From NCBI RefSeq assembly GCF_000526515.1, contig NZ_JAGF01000001.1, positions 558,001 to 622,000 of the forward strand: DNA of 64,000 nucleotides, written 5' to 3'. The number at the start of each line of letters is the position of its first letter. Positions within the stretch are counted from its first letter, which is position 1. The DNA is from Cellulomonas sp. KRMCY2. Lineage in GTDB: Bacteria > Actinomycetota > Actinomycetes > Actinomycetales > Cellulomonadaceae. The notes beneath the pieces are model-generated. The model made no database searches. It saw only the letters and a list, made by a program, of their open reading frames with translations, and was not told the origin of the DNA. The position numbers and the translations under genes were made by a program. Of the stretch, positions 1 to 11,956 are shown piece after piece.

Positions 1-2194
1 CGTTGATCCACAGCTCCTTCGGGACACCGCCGAGGCCGGCCGGCGCGGCATCGGCACCGGATGCCGACTCACCGCCGGCCACGTCCACGACGAGGCCCGG
101 CTGCGAGCCCGCGAACGCCGCGAGGGCGTGCGCGGCCGCAGGTGTGCCGTCGGTGCGGATCAACGCGCTCTGGTCGAGGACGGCGGTGTGGCCGGCGGCA
201 AGGTCGCGGGAGAGGACGACCGGGCCGAACGCGAGACCGCGGGTGTACACGGCGACGACACGTGCCGCCACGCGCGCGCCGTCGCCGAGGACGAGGTTCA
301 CGGTTGCGCCCAGCGAGGTCTTCTTGGACCTCGCCGACTCGGTGTCCACCGCAACCGTGGCCCCGGTCAGATCGGCCAGGCTGCCGGACCGCACGCCGAG
401 GTCGAGCACGGCCGACGCATCGGGAGTGAGGATCAGGGCGCTGGCCGGCTCCACCTCTTCCTCGCCCATGAGGGAGGAGGGCCACAGCACGGTGGTGGTG
501 CCCACCGGCGCCGCGGCCTCGACGCCGGGCACGGCCCGGACCGAGGCGAGAGCGTCGTCGGGCAGCCCGCCGAGATCGGGGGCGCTCAGGGTGGCCTGGG
601 CAGTGGTCCCGTCACGCAGGTCGCTCGTTGTGGCGGCGAGCACCGTGGTCTGCGTGAACGTGTAGGTGAGGGTGAACACGACGAGCAGCGCGAGCGTGCT
701 GACGGCCGCGCCGGCGCGGAGCGCGTACGCGTGGCTGTTGGCGACCGCGAGCCAGCTGGAGGCCGAGGCTCGGGCCGGGAGCCGGCGCCCGAGGATGCGG
801 GTGATCCGGCTGATCAGCAGCGGTCCGAGCAGCGCGAGGCCGATCGCGGCGAGCATGCCTGCGAGCGCCGTGCCCGCCGCGCCGACCTGTGTCCGGCTGA
901 GCAGTGGGGTGACCGCTGTCGCAGTGGACCCGACGATGAGCAGCACACCCGTCAGGGCTCGGGACCTGGACGGGGCGCGAGGTTCGCTGCGTGACTCCGC
1001 GACCGCCTCGGTCGCGGGCAGCCGGGAGGTGCGCGAGGCAGCACTGCGTGCCGCGACCTGCACGACACCGACCAGCAGCAGCACGGTCGCGACCGCCGGC
1101 AGCGGGCCGAAGCTCAGCGGGAGCGTGGCCGGCAGGAGGCCGGAGGTCACCAGCAGCGCTCGGAGCTGTTCAGCCAGCAGGTATCCGAGGGCGACGCCGG
1201 GCACCATCGCGACCAGTGCGACCGCCGTGGCCTGCGTCGCGGCGACGGTGCGGATCTGGCGTGGGGTGGCGCCCACCGCGCGCATCAGCGCGAAGTCTCG
1301 CCGCTGGGCGCTGAACGAGACCCCCAGCGCACCGGCCACGATGAATCCGACGACGAGGAGCGAGACTCCACTGAGCGAACCCGCGATCAGCGGGAGGGCG
1401 TTGCGACCGGCCAGCGCCGCAGGGGACTCGGCGTCGCCGCGGGCCGACCCGGCGGACACCACCAGTCCCTGGTCGTGCACGACCTCGCGGGCGGCAGCGG
1501 CGACGGACTCGGCGGCACCCGGTGCCGTGCGCAGCGCGACGACGTCGACGACCGGTGCGCCGCCCGCGTCGCGACCGGCGATCCGCGCCGCTGTGGCGTC
1601 CTCGAAGTAGATCCCGGCAGTGCTCGCGCCGAGCACCCCCGAGACGCGGTAGGTCGCCGAGACGCCGGCGACGACGACCACGATGTGGTCACCCGGACGG
1701 ACGCCGGCGCTCGCCGCGATGCCCGCGCCCACGGCGACGTCGTTCGCCCCGGCGGGAGCTGAGCCGTCCAGGGGTGGGCTGTCGCCCTTCTCGCCGGCGA
1801 GCATCGCCGCGGAGGACCAACCGTGCCCGCCGACCTTGGCGTCACCGGCAGGGATTGCGTGGCCGTCACGGTCGACGACGGCCGCCGGGAAGCTCAGGTC
1901 GCCGACCGCGAGGGTGACGTCGGGCAGCTGGGCGAGCCGGCCGACGACGTCCAGGGGCACCCGGGCGCGCTCGGGCAGCACGGTCGCGATGTCGCCGGCG
2001 GAGCCGTAGGTCTGGTTGGCGCTGACCAGGACGTCGGCCCCGCCGAATCGTTCGACACTCACGTGCGAGCGGAACCCGGAGTCGGCGATGACGCCGACGG
2101 TTGTGACGACGGCGGCTCCACCCAGGAGGGCGAACGCAACGGCGAGCAGCGCGGCGACCCGATGACGGGCCATGATCAGGGCGAGACGCAGCAT
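1..2194 (-). CDS. FtsX-family ABC transporter permease (partial, 3' end off window)
   Basis: The frame is open from an ATG at 2194 to the left edge, about 731 codons, with no stop. The N-terminus [12 protein letters not shown] leads into a hydrophobic helix, then a long extracytoplasmic region, a central block of FtsX-type helices around residues 260-400 and a second helix block near residues 480-540. This is the two-FtsX-domain layout of MacB-like exporter permeases. A GGAGGT ribosome site lies just upstream. The start overlaps the 3' end of the ATPase gene by 19 bp, so the two are co-translated and form one exporter. The substrate cannot be read from the sequence; families of this type export peptides, lipids or antibiotics. 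Confidence 0.88.
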   Translation of the reverse strand, partial: MLRLALIMARHRVAALLAVAFALLGGAAVVTTVGVIADSGFRSHVSVERFGGADVLVSANQTYGSAGDIATVLPERARVPLDVVGRLAQLPDVTLAVGDLSFPAAVVDRDGHAIPAGDAKVGGHGWSSAAMLAGEKGDSPPLDGSAPAGANDVAVGAGIAASAGVRPGDHIVVVVAGVSATYRVSGVLGASTAGIYFEDATAARIAGRDAGGAPVVDVVALRTAPGAAESVAAAAREVVHDQGLVVSAGSARGDAESPAALAGRNALPLIAGSLSGVSLLVVGFIVAGALGVSFSAQRRDFALMRAVGATPRQIRTVAATQATAVALVAMVPGVALGYLLAEQLRALLVTSGLLPATLPLSFGPLPAVATVLLLVGVVQVAARSAASRTSRLPATEAVAESRSEPRAPSRSRALTGVLLIVGSTATAVTPLLSRTQVGAAGTALAGMLAAIGLALLGPLLISRITRILGRRLPARASASSWLAVANSHAYALRAGAAVSTLALLVVFTLTYTFTQTTVLAATTSDLRDGTTAQATLSAPDLGGLPDDALASVRAVPGVEAAAPVGTTTVLWPSSLMGEEEVEPASALILTPDASAVLDLGVRSGSLADLTGATVAVDTESARSKKTSLGATVNLVLGDGARVAARVVAVYTRGLAFGPVVLSRDLAAGHTAVLDQSALIRTDGTPAAAHALAAFAGSQPGLVVDVAGGESASGADAAPAGLGGVPKELWIN

Positions 2195-2979
2195 GGCTGT
2201 CCCACCTCCAGCATGGTGATGCGGCGAGCGAGGTCAGCCGCGGTCGGGCTCACGAGCGTGTCGACGATGCACCCGTCGGCCATGACCTCGACGCGGTCCG
2301 CCCTGGCGGCGGCGGCCGGGTCGTGGGTGACCATGACGACCGTCTGGCCGAGACCGTCCACGAGATCACGCAGCAGGGCAAGCACCTCGCGCGCGGTGAC
2401 CAGGTCGAGCGCACCGGTCGGCTCGTCGGCGAACACGACCGCGGGCCTCGCGGCGAGCGCCCTCGCGATCGCAGCACGTTGCTGCTGGCCGCCGGACAGC
2501 TCCGCCGGGCGGTGCGCCAATCGCTCGGTCAGGCCGACCCGCGCGATCAGGGTGCGCAGCCAGGCCTGGTCCGGTGTCTGACCGGCAAGCCGCAGCGGCA
2601 GCGTGATGTTGTCCGCGATGCTCAGGGAGGACACCAGGTTGTAGGCCTGGAAGACGAAGCCGACCCGGCTCCGACGCAGCTCGGTGCGACGGGTCTCGTT
2701 CAGGGTGCTGATCTCGGTGCCGTCGATGAATGCGCGCCCCGTGCTCGGCGAGTCCAGGCCGGCCGCGCAGTGCATCAGCGTGCTCTTGCCGGATCCCGAA
2801 GGACCCATCACAGCGACGTACTCGCCACGCTCCACCGTGAGGGACACGTCGTTGAGCGCCCGGACCCCTCCCGGGTAGGTCTTGGTGACGTGGGAGAGCG
2901 CGACCGCGGGCTCTGGTGGGCCTGTGTCCGCGGTGCGGGTGGCCTGGGAGGTGGCGTCCGAGGCGTGCGGCGCGCTCAT
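2176..2979 (-). CDS. ABC transporter ATP-binding protein (MacB/LolD type)
   Basis: 267 aa. Walker [11 protein letters not shown]-loop in GFVFQAYNL, signature [15 protein letters not shown], Walker [13 protein letters not shown] and the switch histidine in VTHDP are all present, in the order of the LolD/MacB/SalX family. I chose the ATG at 2979, giving MSAPHASD, because it overlaps the upstream small gene by 4 bp (ATGA). The longer frame upstream has no supporting start. It supplies ATP hydrolysis for the FtsX permease that overlaps its 3' end. The divergent histidine kinase/response regulator pair is the likely controller, by position only. Confidence 0.93.
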   Translation of the reverse strand: MSAPHASDATSQATRTADTGPPEPAVALSHVTKTYPGGVRALNDVSLTVERGEYVAVMGPSGSGKSTLMHCAAGLDSPSTGRAFIDGTEISTLNETRRTELRRSRVGFVFQAYNLVSSLSIADNITLPLRLAGQTPDQAWLRTLIARVGLTERLAHRPAELSGGQQQRAAIARALAARPAVVFADEPTGALDLVTAREVLALLRDLVDGLGQTVVMVTHDPAAAARADRVEVMADGCIVDTLVSPTAADLARRITMLEVGQPCCVSP

Positions 2980-3215
2980 CGAGTTGCGTGCGAGTAGTGG
3001 TCGACAACGAGCGCGATGACGCACGCGAGGGTGAGCAGCCCGAAGCCGACACCGATCAGCATGTTGATGCCCACGGACGACGTGACGACGTTCGCGGCTG
3101 CGCTGGCCGCGAGCGCGACCCACAGCACGGGGCGGCGCAGGCCGCCCCGTGTGCCGGCGGACGGCTCTGGCCGTGGTGCCCGGCTGCTCTCGCCGATGTC
3201 GTAGGGGTTCGGCAT
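2976..3215 (-). CDS. Small two-helix membrane protein, first gene of ABC exporter operon
   Basis: 79 aa starting MPNPYDIGESS at the ATG at 3215, with an AAGGAGC ribosome site upstream. A polar Pro/Arg-rich N-terminus is followed by two hydrophobic helices (about residues 31-47 and 50-70) and a short charged tail ending HYSHATR. No family recognised. Its stop overlaps the ATPase start by 4 bp, so it is made with the exporter. A role as accessory subunit is only inference. A longer start 78 bp upstream is open but has no ribosome site and reads through the probable promoter region. Confidence 0.72.
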   Translation of the reverse strand: MPNPYDIGESSRAPRPEPSAGTRGGLRRPVLWVALAASAAANVVTSSVGINMLIGVGFGLLTLACVIALVVDHYSHATR

Positions 3216-3387
3216 GGTGTGCTCCTTGTGCGATGGGTTGGTCTGTGTGCCATCGACGCTACGAACCACGACTGCTCGCCACGATCCCGCCACCAGGTCA
3301 GAACGGGTACAGCAGGCTGTACTTCCTGGCCCGCAACGCCGCCGAGACGTGATCGGTGGCCTATCGTCGCGGATCTAGGAGGTGCGG

Positions 3388-4653
3388 ATGCCGGCCCACG
3401 AGTCGCGGTCCACCGGTACGCGTTCGATCCGTCGCGATGTCGCGTCCGCGCGCGCGACCCTGGACGCCGTCGAGCGCATCGCCGGCGGTCTGGCCACCGC
3501 GATCCTCGCGGCGCTCGTCCTGGTCTGGTTGGCGGTCGTCACGCTGGCGAGCGTCGTCGGTGTCGGCCTCCTGCTGGTGCCCGCCGCGCTGCGTGCGCTG
3601 CGGGCAGTGGCCGACCGGGAGCGCGCACGGCTCTCGCGGTGGGGGCCGGAGGTCATCGGCGCGCCGCCGGTTCCGACGGGGCTGCGCGCGGCGCTCGTGG
3701 ACTCCACGACACGGCGCGAGCTGGGGTGGGTCGCCGTCCACGCAACCGTCGGGCTGCTGGTCGGACTGATCGGCCTGACCCTGCCCCTCAACGCGGTACG
3801 CGACGCGACGTTCATGCTGTGGTGGCAGCTGGTGCCGCCGGCCGACGCCACCGCGTCCGTCGGGCTGTGGACCGTGCACAACTGGCTGGGCGCCGTCGGG
3901 GTGGGCCTGCTCGGCGTGGGATGGGTCGCCGTCATCGTCGTCACCTTCCCGGGCATGGCACGGTTGCAGGCGTGGCCCGGACGGCGACTGCTCGCACCTG
4001 ATCGGGGCACCGACCTCGCACTGCGGGTCTCCCAGCTCACCGCAACCCGCGCCGGCGCGCTGGACGCGCACGCCGCCGAGCTGAGGCGGATCGAACGGTC
4101 GCTGCACGACGGGACCCAGAACCCGATCGTGGCCGTCACCATCCTGCTCGGGGCGGCCCGGCGGGCGCTGGCGCGCGACCCCGCCGACGTCGATGCGATC
4201 CTCGAACGCGCCCAGACCGCCGCCGAGCAGGCGCTCGCCGAGCTCCGCGCCGTCGTCCGCAGCATCCTGCCCCCGGTGCTGACCGACCGGAGCCTGGCCG
4301 ACGCGCTGGCCGGCCTCGCCGCGACCTGCCCGGTGCCGTGCCGGGTCGACGCCGCGGTCGCCGACCGGTGCGCTGCATCCGTCGAGGCGACGGCGTACCT
4401 CGTGGTGGCCGAGGCGCTCACGAACGTCGCCCAGCACAGCCACGCCGGCCACGCCACCGTCACGGTCCGCCGCTACGGTGACCAGCTGCACGTGCAGGTC
4501 ACCGACGACGGCCGCGGCGGCGCCGACGAACGCAGCGGGACCGGGATCCTCGGTGTCCGTCGACGGATCGAGGCCCACGACGGGACGTTCGGTCTGACGA
4601 GCCCGCCCGGTGGCCCCACCGTCCTCGAGGTGAGGCTGCCGTGCGGATCGTGA
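3388..4653 (+). CDS. Sensor histidine kinase, NarL/DesK type
   Basis: 421 aa. An N-terminal membrane-sensor region with four hydrophobic helices (about residues 30-190) precedes a HisKA_3 dimerisation box, RIERSLHDGTQN, with the phospho-acceptor His near residue 238. An HATPase_c domain follows (EALTNVAQHS N-box, DDGRGG G1 box, GTGILGVRRR G2 box). The ATG at 3388 lies 5 nt after a perfect AGGAGG, so it is preferred to the in-frame GTG at 3382. Its 3' end overlaps the response regulator by 13 bp. It is divergent from the MacB-type exporter, which it probably regulates together with its partner; the signal is unknown. Confidence 0.92.
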   Translation: MPAHESRSTGTRSIRRDVASARATLDAVERIAGGLATAILAALVLVWLAVVTLASVVGVGLLLVPAALRALRAVADRERARLSRWGPEVIGAPPVPTGLRAALVDSTTRRELGWVAVHATVGLLVGLIGLTLPLNAVRDATFMLWWQLVPPADATASVGLWTVHNWLGAVGVGLLGVGWVAVIVVTFPGMARLQAWPGRRLLAPDRGTDLALRVSQLTATRAGALDAHAAELRRIERSLHDGTQNPIVAVTILLGAARRALARDPADVDAILERAQTAAEQALAELRAVVRSILPPVLTDRSLADALAGLAATCPVPCRVDAAVADRCAASVEATAYLVVAEALTNVAQHSHAGHATVTVRRYGDQLHVQVTDDGRGGADERSGTGILGVRRRIEAHDGTFGLTSPPGGPTVLEVRLPCGS

Positions 4654-5300
4654 TCGCCGAGGACGACCCGCTCCTGCGCGAGGGTCTCGCGCTCCTGCTG
4701 CGCGCGGAGTCGCTCGACGTCGTGGCCACCGCTGCGACCCCCGACGCCTTCCTGGCTGCGATCGACGACTACGAGCCGGATGTCGCCATCGTCGACGTCC
4801 GGATGCCACCGACGCACTCCGACGAAGGGATCGTCGCAGCCGTCGAGGCGAGGCGCCGCCAGCCTGGGCTGGCGGTGCTGGTCCTGTCGGCGTACGTCGA
4901 GCAGGCGTTCGCCACCGAGCTCCTCGCGTACGGCGGCGCCGGACTCGGGTACCTCCTGAAGGAGCGGGTCGGGCGGGTCGAGGAGTTCCTGGCGGCGCTG
5001 CACCGGGTCGCGGCCGGCGGAACGGCCATCGACCCCGAGGTCGTCGCCCAGCTGCTCGCACGCACCCGCGCCGACCCGCGACTGGACCGCCTCAGCCCCC
5101 GCGAGGTCGACGTCCTGGCCGTCATGGCCGAAGGACTGGGCAACAGTGCCATCGCCGAACGGCTGTTCATCACCGAGGGCGCCGTCCACAAGCACATCCG
5201 CAGCATCTTCTCCAAGCTCGACCTGGCCCCCACCGACCGAGCCGACCGCCGCGTCACAGCCGTCCTGCGCTACGTCGACGACGCCCAACGGCGAGCCTGA
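4641..5300 (+). CDS. LuxR/NarL-family response regulator
   Basis: 219 aa from a GTG at 4641 inside the kinase 3' end (13-bp overlap). The receiver domain shows the acidic pocket AEDDP, the phospho-acceptor Asp in AIVDVRMPP near residue 53 and the Lys in LLKERVG. A C-terminal LuxR-type HTH follows (LSPREVDVLAVMAEGLGNSA, then EGAVHKHIRSIFSKL). It is the cognate partner of the kinase immediately upstream and should act as a DNA-binding regulator. Its gene is convergent with a second response regulator that ends 56 bp away. Confidence 0.93.
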   Translation: MRIVIAEDDPLLREGLALLLRAESLDVVATAATPDAFLAAIDDYEPDVAIVDVRMPPTHSDEGIVAAVEARRRQPGLAVLVLSAYVEQAFATELLAYGGAGLGYLLKERVGRVEEFLAALHRVAAGGTAIDPEVVAQLLARTRADPRLDRLSPREVDVLAVMAEGLGNSAIAERLFITEGAVHKHIRSIFSKLDLAPTDRADRRVTAVLRYVDDAQRRA

Positions 5301-5356
5301 CCGTCGGGTCAGGACCGGCGCTCGGCGCACCCTCTTCCGCCGGCCGCCCGTCGCGA

Positions 5357-6127
5357 TCAGACCCCCGGCACGACGACCCCCGACTCGTACGCCACGACGA
5401 CGAGCTGGGCCCGCGCCGTACAGCCGAGCTTGCCCAGCAGCGCGTGGACGTGCGCCTTGACCGTCGTGAGCGAGATGCCCATCGCGGTCGCGATAGCGGC
5501 GTTGGCCCCGCCCCGCGCGACGGCGCGCAGCACCTCGAGCTCCCGGGGGGTCAGCGACCCCACCGCGGACGCAGCCGCCGCGGGGCGCCCGAGCGACGGG
5601 ACCGACGAGCGCCACTGGCCGAGCACGAGCACCGTGGCCGCGGGGTCGAGCATGCTGCCGCCCGCGCTCACGCGCTGCACAGCCGCCACGAGCGTGCCCG
5701 GGTCCGTGTCCTTGAGCAGGAAGGCGTCCGCGCCGGCGTGCAGCGCGCCGGTCACGTACTCCTCGTCGTCGAACGTCGTGAGCACCGCGACGCGCACACC
5801 GTCGAGGTCCGGGTCCGCTCGGATGCGGCGGGTCGCCTCCACGCCGTCGACCACCGGCATCCGGACGTCCATGAGCACGACGTCGGGGCGCCACGCGCGG
5901 GCCGCCTCGACGGCCTCCGCTCCGTCACGCGCCTCGCCGACCGTCACGATCCCAGGCTCATGGTCGAGGATCATCCGCAGGCCCAGGCGGATCATCGCCT
6001 GGTCGTCGGCGATGACCACGCGGATCGCCGAGTCGGCGTCGTCCGGCGCGCCCACCTCGCGGTCGACCTCGCGGTCGACCTCACGCTCGCCGCTCGGGTC
6101 GGCTGCCATCGCGTGGCCGTCACGCAT
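5357..6127 (-). CDS. LuxR/NarL-family response regulator (second system)
   Basis: 256 aa. Receiver domain with IADDQAM, the Asp in VLMDVRMP and FLLKDTDP; LuxR HTH with [20 protein letters not shown] and [16 protein letters not shown] placed the start at the ATG at 6127, which overlaps the upstream kinase stop by 8 bp and has GGAGGT upstream. An ATG at 6109 is the alternative. The first 28 residues contain a short acidic/basic repeat, [10 protein letters not shown], before the receiver begins, which is unusual and encoded by a perfect 12-bp tandem duplication. It is the partner of the kinase at 6120-7484. Confidence 0.92.
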   Translation of the reverse strand: MRDGHAMAADPSGEREVDREVDREVGAPDDADSAIRVVIADDQAMIRLGLRMILDHEPGIVTVGEARDGAEAVEAARAWRPDVVLMDVRMPVVDGVEATRRIRADPDLDGVRVAVLTTFDDEEYVTGALHAGADAFLLKDTDPGTLVAAVQRVSAGGSMLDPAATVLVLGQWRSSVPSLGRPAAAASAVGSLTPRELEVLRAVARGGANAAIATAMGISLTTVKAHVHALLGKLGCTARAQLVVVAYESGVVVPGV

Positions 6128-7484
6128 ACCTCGGGACCTCCATCCGCACGACCCAGCCGCCATCGCCCGCGGGCCCCGCGACGAGCGTGCCGCCGCAGGT
6201 CGCGGCCCGCTCACGCATGTGGACGAGCCCGTTGCCCTGCCGGCCGCGTGCGGTCGGCGCGACGGCCGGGCCCAGGTCGTCCACGGTCAGGACGACCGAC
6301 CGCGCGGTCACGTCCAGCACGACCCTCGCGCTCGCGGCGGCGGAGTGCACGAGCACGTTGGAGAGCGCCTCCTGGGCGACCCGGACCACGGCGAGCCCGA
6401 GGACCGGCGAGGACGGTGGCCACTGCCCGGGCAGGGACGCGTCGACCGTGAGGCCGGCGCCGCGCACGCGTTCGAGCACGGCCGGGAGATCCGCGAGCGT
6501 CGGCATCGGCGCGAGAGGGACCCGCCCGCCGTCGGGGCCGTCGGTGACCCCGACGGTCGCGCCCGCACCAGGGGCCGAGCCCGCGCCGACGACCGCGCGC
6601 CCACCACCGGACCGAGGCCCGGCGCCCGCCACGTCCCGGCCCGGCGCCCCCGGCGGGACGTCGTCGTCCCTCAGCACGCGGACGAGCGACCGCATCGAGT
6701 CGAGCGCCTCGCGGCCGGCGGGGCCGATCCACCGGACGGCCTCCCGGTAGGCCTCGGGCCGGGACCCGCCCACCCGGTCGGCGGCCTGCGCCCGGACGAC
6801 GATCGCGGTCACGTGGTGCGCCAGGACGTCGTGCAGCTCACGCGCGATGCGGGTCCGCTCGTGGTGCACGGCCTCGCGCGTGCGCAGCTCCTGGACGGCC
6901 CGGAGCTCGGCGTTTCGCTCGGCGAGGGACGCGGTGGTCTCCTCGAGCCGGCAGAACACCGAGCCCAGCACGGTCGCGGCCAGCACGAGCGACACGAGCA
7001 GGAGGAGATGCGTGACACCGCCCCCGACCGGTGCGCCCCGGCCCTCGACGAGCGAGACGACGCCGGGCACGGAGCCGGCGGTCAGCGCGATGGTCGACAC
7101 ACTCGCGACCGCGGCGACGAGGAGCCGCGGCAGCGCGCCGGACCGTGTCGCGGCGAAGGCCGCGATCATGAGCGGCAGCACGTGGAAGTCGGACTGCAGC
7201 GCGGAACCGTGCAGCACGAGCCCGTACGTGGCGGGGTAGACCAGCGCCGTGACCCAGAACCCGAGTCCCGGCACGCTGCGGCGCAGCGCGAGGGGCACCG
7301 CGAGCCACAGACCGGCCCACCAGTACGACTCGATCCACCGGGGGTGCCAGTAGTCCCAGCCCGACGCGAGAGCGACAGCGACGAGCCACGACCCGCTCGC
7401 GGCGAGCGCGAGCACCACGTCGGCACCCGACGGCGGACGGTGGAGCGGGCGGGGGCCGAGGGCTGGACGACCGGGCTCGGACAC
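6120..7484 (-). CDS. Sensor histidine kinase, NarL/DesK type (second system)
   Basis: 454 aa from a GTG at 7484. Hydrophobic helices over about residues 20-165 form the membrane sensor. A HisKA_3 box follows, [18 protein letters not shown], with the acceptor His. A Gly/Pro-rich insert separates it from a degenerate HATPase_c domain with [23 protein letters not shown] and [11 protein letters not shown]. The G1 box reads DDLGP instead of the usual DDGxG, a departure seen in some actinobacterial kinases. It is transcribed before and overlaps its response regulator. The target genes are not evident; the locus is tail-to-tail with the first two-component pair. Confidence 0.9.
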   Translation of the reverse strand: MSEPGRPALGPRPLHRPPSGADVVLALAASGSWLVAVALASGWDYWHPRWIESYWWAGLWLAVPLALRRSVPGLGFWVTALVYPATYGLVLHGSALQSDFHVLPLMIAAFAATRSGALPRLLVAAVASVSTIALTAGSVPGVVSLVEGRGAPVGGGVTHLLLLVSLVLAATVLGSVFCRLEETTASLAERNAELRAVQELRTREAVHHERTRIARELHDVLAHHVTAIVVRAQAADRVGGSRPEAYREAVRWIGPAGREALDSMRSLVRVLRDDDVPPGAPGRDVAGAGPRSGGGRAVVGAGSAPGAGATVGVTDGPDGGRVPLAPMPTLADLPAVLERVRGAGLTVDASLPGQWPPSSPVLGLAVVRVAQEALSNVLVHSAAASARVVLDVTARSVVLTVDDLGPAVAPTARGRQGNGLVHMRERAATCGGTLVAGPAGDGGWVVRMEVPRYA

Positions 7485-7703
7485 GGTTCGACGCTAAGCC
7501 GCTTCGTGCCGCGGCCCCACCCCCCGAGGGCCCACCCTCACCGCGCGGCCCTCCACCCCGGGACCTCCCGACCGTCCCGGGTCATCCCCCTCAGGTCGCG
7601 CCCACTCCCCCGGGCGCCTTGATCGCCCGGTCAGGGCCGTCGCGGCGCCGATGGGACCGCCGGGCGACGCGGGACCCGGGCACGGCTCGCGAGGCTCGAA
7701 GAC

Positions 7704-8258
7704 ATGACGACGCGCCCCCAGACCCCTCGCCGCCCCGCCCGCCGCCGGCGCCTCTCCACCACGCTCCTGGTGCTCCTCGTGGTCGCTGCCGCCTGGCATG
7801 CCTCGGGGCCGCTCCTGCGGGCGGCGGGCCTCGACATCCGTGCGGTCGGCGGGACGGGCGCCTCCCCGGGCACACCGTCCGCGGCCACGGGCCTGGATCC
7901 CGAGCTGCAGCGCAGGTTCGACGTCGCTCAGGAGGCGGCCGCCGCCGAGAACGTCACCTTGCGCATCACCTCCGGCTGGCGCTCGACCACCGAGCAGCAG
8001 GCCCTCCTCGACGGCGCGGTCGAGCGCTACGGGTCGCTCGCGGAGGCGAGCCGCTGGGTTCTGCCGCCCGAGGACTCGGCGCACGTCCAGGGGCAGGCCA
8101 TCGACGTCGGCGACACCGAGGGGGCGCTCTGGCTCGGCGAGCACTCCCTCGAGTTCGGTCTGTGCCGCACGTACGCCAACGAGATGTGGCACTTCGAGAT
8201 GCTCACCGACGGCGCCACGGCGTGCCCCGAGCCGTCCGTGGACCCGTCGGGCGGGTGA
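7704..8258 (+). CDS. D-alanyl-D-alanine carboxypeptidase family protein (peptidase M15B)
   Basis: 184 aa. A basic N-terminus and one hydrophobic helix (about residues 17-35) form a signal anchor. The catalytic domain carries the M15B zinc signature: SGWRSTTEQQ, SAHVQGQAIDVG (His and Asp ligands in SxHxxGxAxD form) and the C-terminal WHFE with the general-base Glu and third zinc His. It should trim the terminal D-Ala of peptidoglycan stem peptides outside the membrane. At 184 aa it is a compact VanY-like enzyme without a separate binding domain. It is monocistronic and has no glycopeptide-resistance neighbours. Confidence 0.88.
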   Translation: MTTRPQTPRRPARRRRLSTTLLVLLVVAAAWHASGPLLRAAGLDIRAVGGTGASPGTPSAATGLDPELQRRFDVAQEAAAAENVTLRITSGWRSTTEQQALLDGAVERYGSLAEASRWVLPPEDSAHVQGQAIDVGDTEGALWLGEHSLEFGLCRTYANEMWHFEMLTDGATACPEPSVDPSGG

Positions 8259-8290
8259 CGACCGTCGGGCGCCTACGGGGTTCGCACTGA

Positions 8291-10502
<2,212 letters not shown>

Positions 10503-10635
10503 CCCTGGTCCTCTCGTCGTCGGCCCCGGCGCGTGCGAGGCTACTCCCGCGCCGTCCGGGGCCGGGCCCCGCGCAGCCGGCCCGGCGGCGCGCGTGATCG
10601 ATGTGCGGCTCTCGGCATTCGTGGGGCGGGGGAAG

Positions 10636-11520
10636 ATGAGTGGGGGTTCACCGGGTGCGGCGCTCGAGCGGCTCGCCGCCGGACAGCGTGCGGACGGTTC
10701 GTGGGGGCAGCAAGCCACGGCGCCTGGACGGATCGTGCCCACGATCTTCGCAGCACGTTCGCTGCAGGAAGCCGGACTGGACGATGAACCGTGCCTGTCG
10801 CGGGCGCTCGACTTCCTTTCACTGAACGCGGTGGTTGACGGTGGCGGTTCGATCGACGGAACCCGCGACTCGGTGGTGCCGTGCTACACAGGCATGATGG
10901 CCCGCCTGCTGGTGCGTGCGGGCCGCGCGGACGCGGCCATGCCCTTGCTGCAGTGGATCGTGCACCATCAGCCCGTCGTGTACGGCGGCGTGGTGTACCA
11001 CGAGCCTGCGGGCCCGCTGTGGGGCGAATACCTGCGCACGCGGTACGGCGGTTGCATGGCTGCCACCACCTGCCTTCTGGGCCTGGTCCCAGCCGTCTCG
11101 GCCTTGGCGGCCGCTCGGAGGGCCGGCCTGCCCGTCGCCGCTGACGCCCATCTGACCGCCATGCGGCGCCTGTTGATCGACAGGCGGGTGATGTTCAGCA
11201 GGTCCGGCGCGATCGTGCCATTGGCCGGCCGCACCAGGACCGACCCCGAGGGCTCCAGGTGGGTGTTCCCGGCGTTTCCACTCGACTACGTGATCGACCT
11301 TGTCGAACTGGTGCAGCCGGCCATAGATGTTGATGTTCCGGCGAACGCGATGGCCGAAGCCGTGGACCTGATCCGGTCATGGAGACTCACGGACGGCGGC
11401 TGGCCGATGCTGGGCACGCGACGCGTGAGCCTGGCCTATCGCCCCGAGCCTGTGAACCGCCGACAACGCAGCGACACCATCACCCGCCGGGTGACCGAGC
11501 TGGGCCTTGAATGGGCCTGA
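10636..11520 (+). CDS. Prenyltransferase/squalene-cyclase-fold protein, orphan
   Basis: 294 aa from the ATG at 10636 (a GTG at 10594 is also in frame). It contains alpha/alpha-toroid repeat signatures: LAAGQRADGSWGQQ near the start and LTDGGWPMLGTRR near the end, with helical repeats between. These QW-like motifs are found in terpene cyclases and prenyltransferase beta subunits. It is under half the length of a squalene-hopene cyclase, has no DxDD motif, and no isoprenoid genes are nearby, so an enzymatic role is doubtful. C-terminal residues NRRQRSDTITRRVTELGLEWA form a charged helix. The function is unknown. Confidence 0.7.
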   Translation: MSGGSPGAALERLAAGQRADGSWGQQATAPGRIVPTIFAARSLQEAGLDDEPCLSRALDFLSLNAVVDGGGSIDGTRDSVVPCYTGMMARLLVRAGRADAAMPLLQWIVHHQPVVYGGVVYHEPAGPLWGEYLRTRYGGCMAATTCLLGLVPAVSALAAARRAGLPVAADAHLTAMRRLLIDRRVMFSRSGAIVPLAGRTRTDPEGSRWVFPAFPLDYVIDLVELVQPAIDVDVPANAMAEAVDLIRSWRLTDGGWPMLGTRRVSLAYRPEPVNRRQRSDTITRRVTELGLEWA

Positions 11521-11693
11521 GGGGTGCGGTCGCCGCACCGAGGGTCTCGGGGCACGCGACGGACTATCGCGAGCTGCCCGAGCCCATCCGCCTCGACGAG
11601 ACCATCACCTCGCAAGAGGCCTCTGACCCTCCGGACCCCACCATGGGCCGCGACGCCGAGACCGAGTGGCTTCTGCGGAACGCCGCGGGCTAG
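11511..11693 (+). CDS. Possible small protein overlapping the cyclase-fold gene
   Basis: 60-codon frame whose ATG overlaps the 3' end of the preceding gene by 10 bp. Third codon positions are strongly G/C. The product is acidic in its C-terminal half (RLDETITSQEASDPPDP). No family recognised and no independent ribosome site. It may be a translationally coupled small protein or chance; I cannot decide. The 263 bp that follow, up to the VOC gene, contain nothing I can assign. Confidence 0.3.
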   Translation: MGLRGAVAAPRVSGHATDYRELPEPIRLDETITSQEASDPPDPTMGRDAETEWLLRNAAG

Positions 11694-11956
11694 TCGGACC
11701 TTCGCAGCAGAGCCGACACCGCTGCCGTTCAAGGCGCGACCGAGACACGACCGGCCATGCCGAGAAGCGGACGGCGGTTGGAGAGGCCTTCGAACCCTGA
11801 CACGGCAGGTCGGGACTCGGATTGAGCGCCGTGCCGTGAACGGACTCGCACCACGCCTCGCCAGCGGTGGTGTGGTGTGCCGGCCGCCGGGGGTAGACGA
11901 CGACGGCGCCCTTGGCCCACCGTTGTCCCACGAGTCCGACCTGAGAGGGACACCCC

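Noticed and set aside
3-2009. Several long plus-strand open frames over the first 2 kb
   Set aside because: They are Arg/Ala/Pro-rich shadows of the minus-strand FtsX permease, whose own frame shows clear membrane helices.
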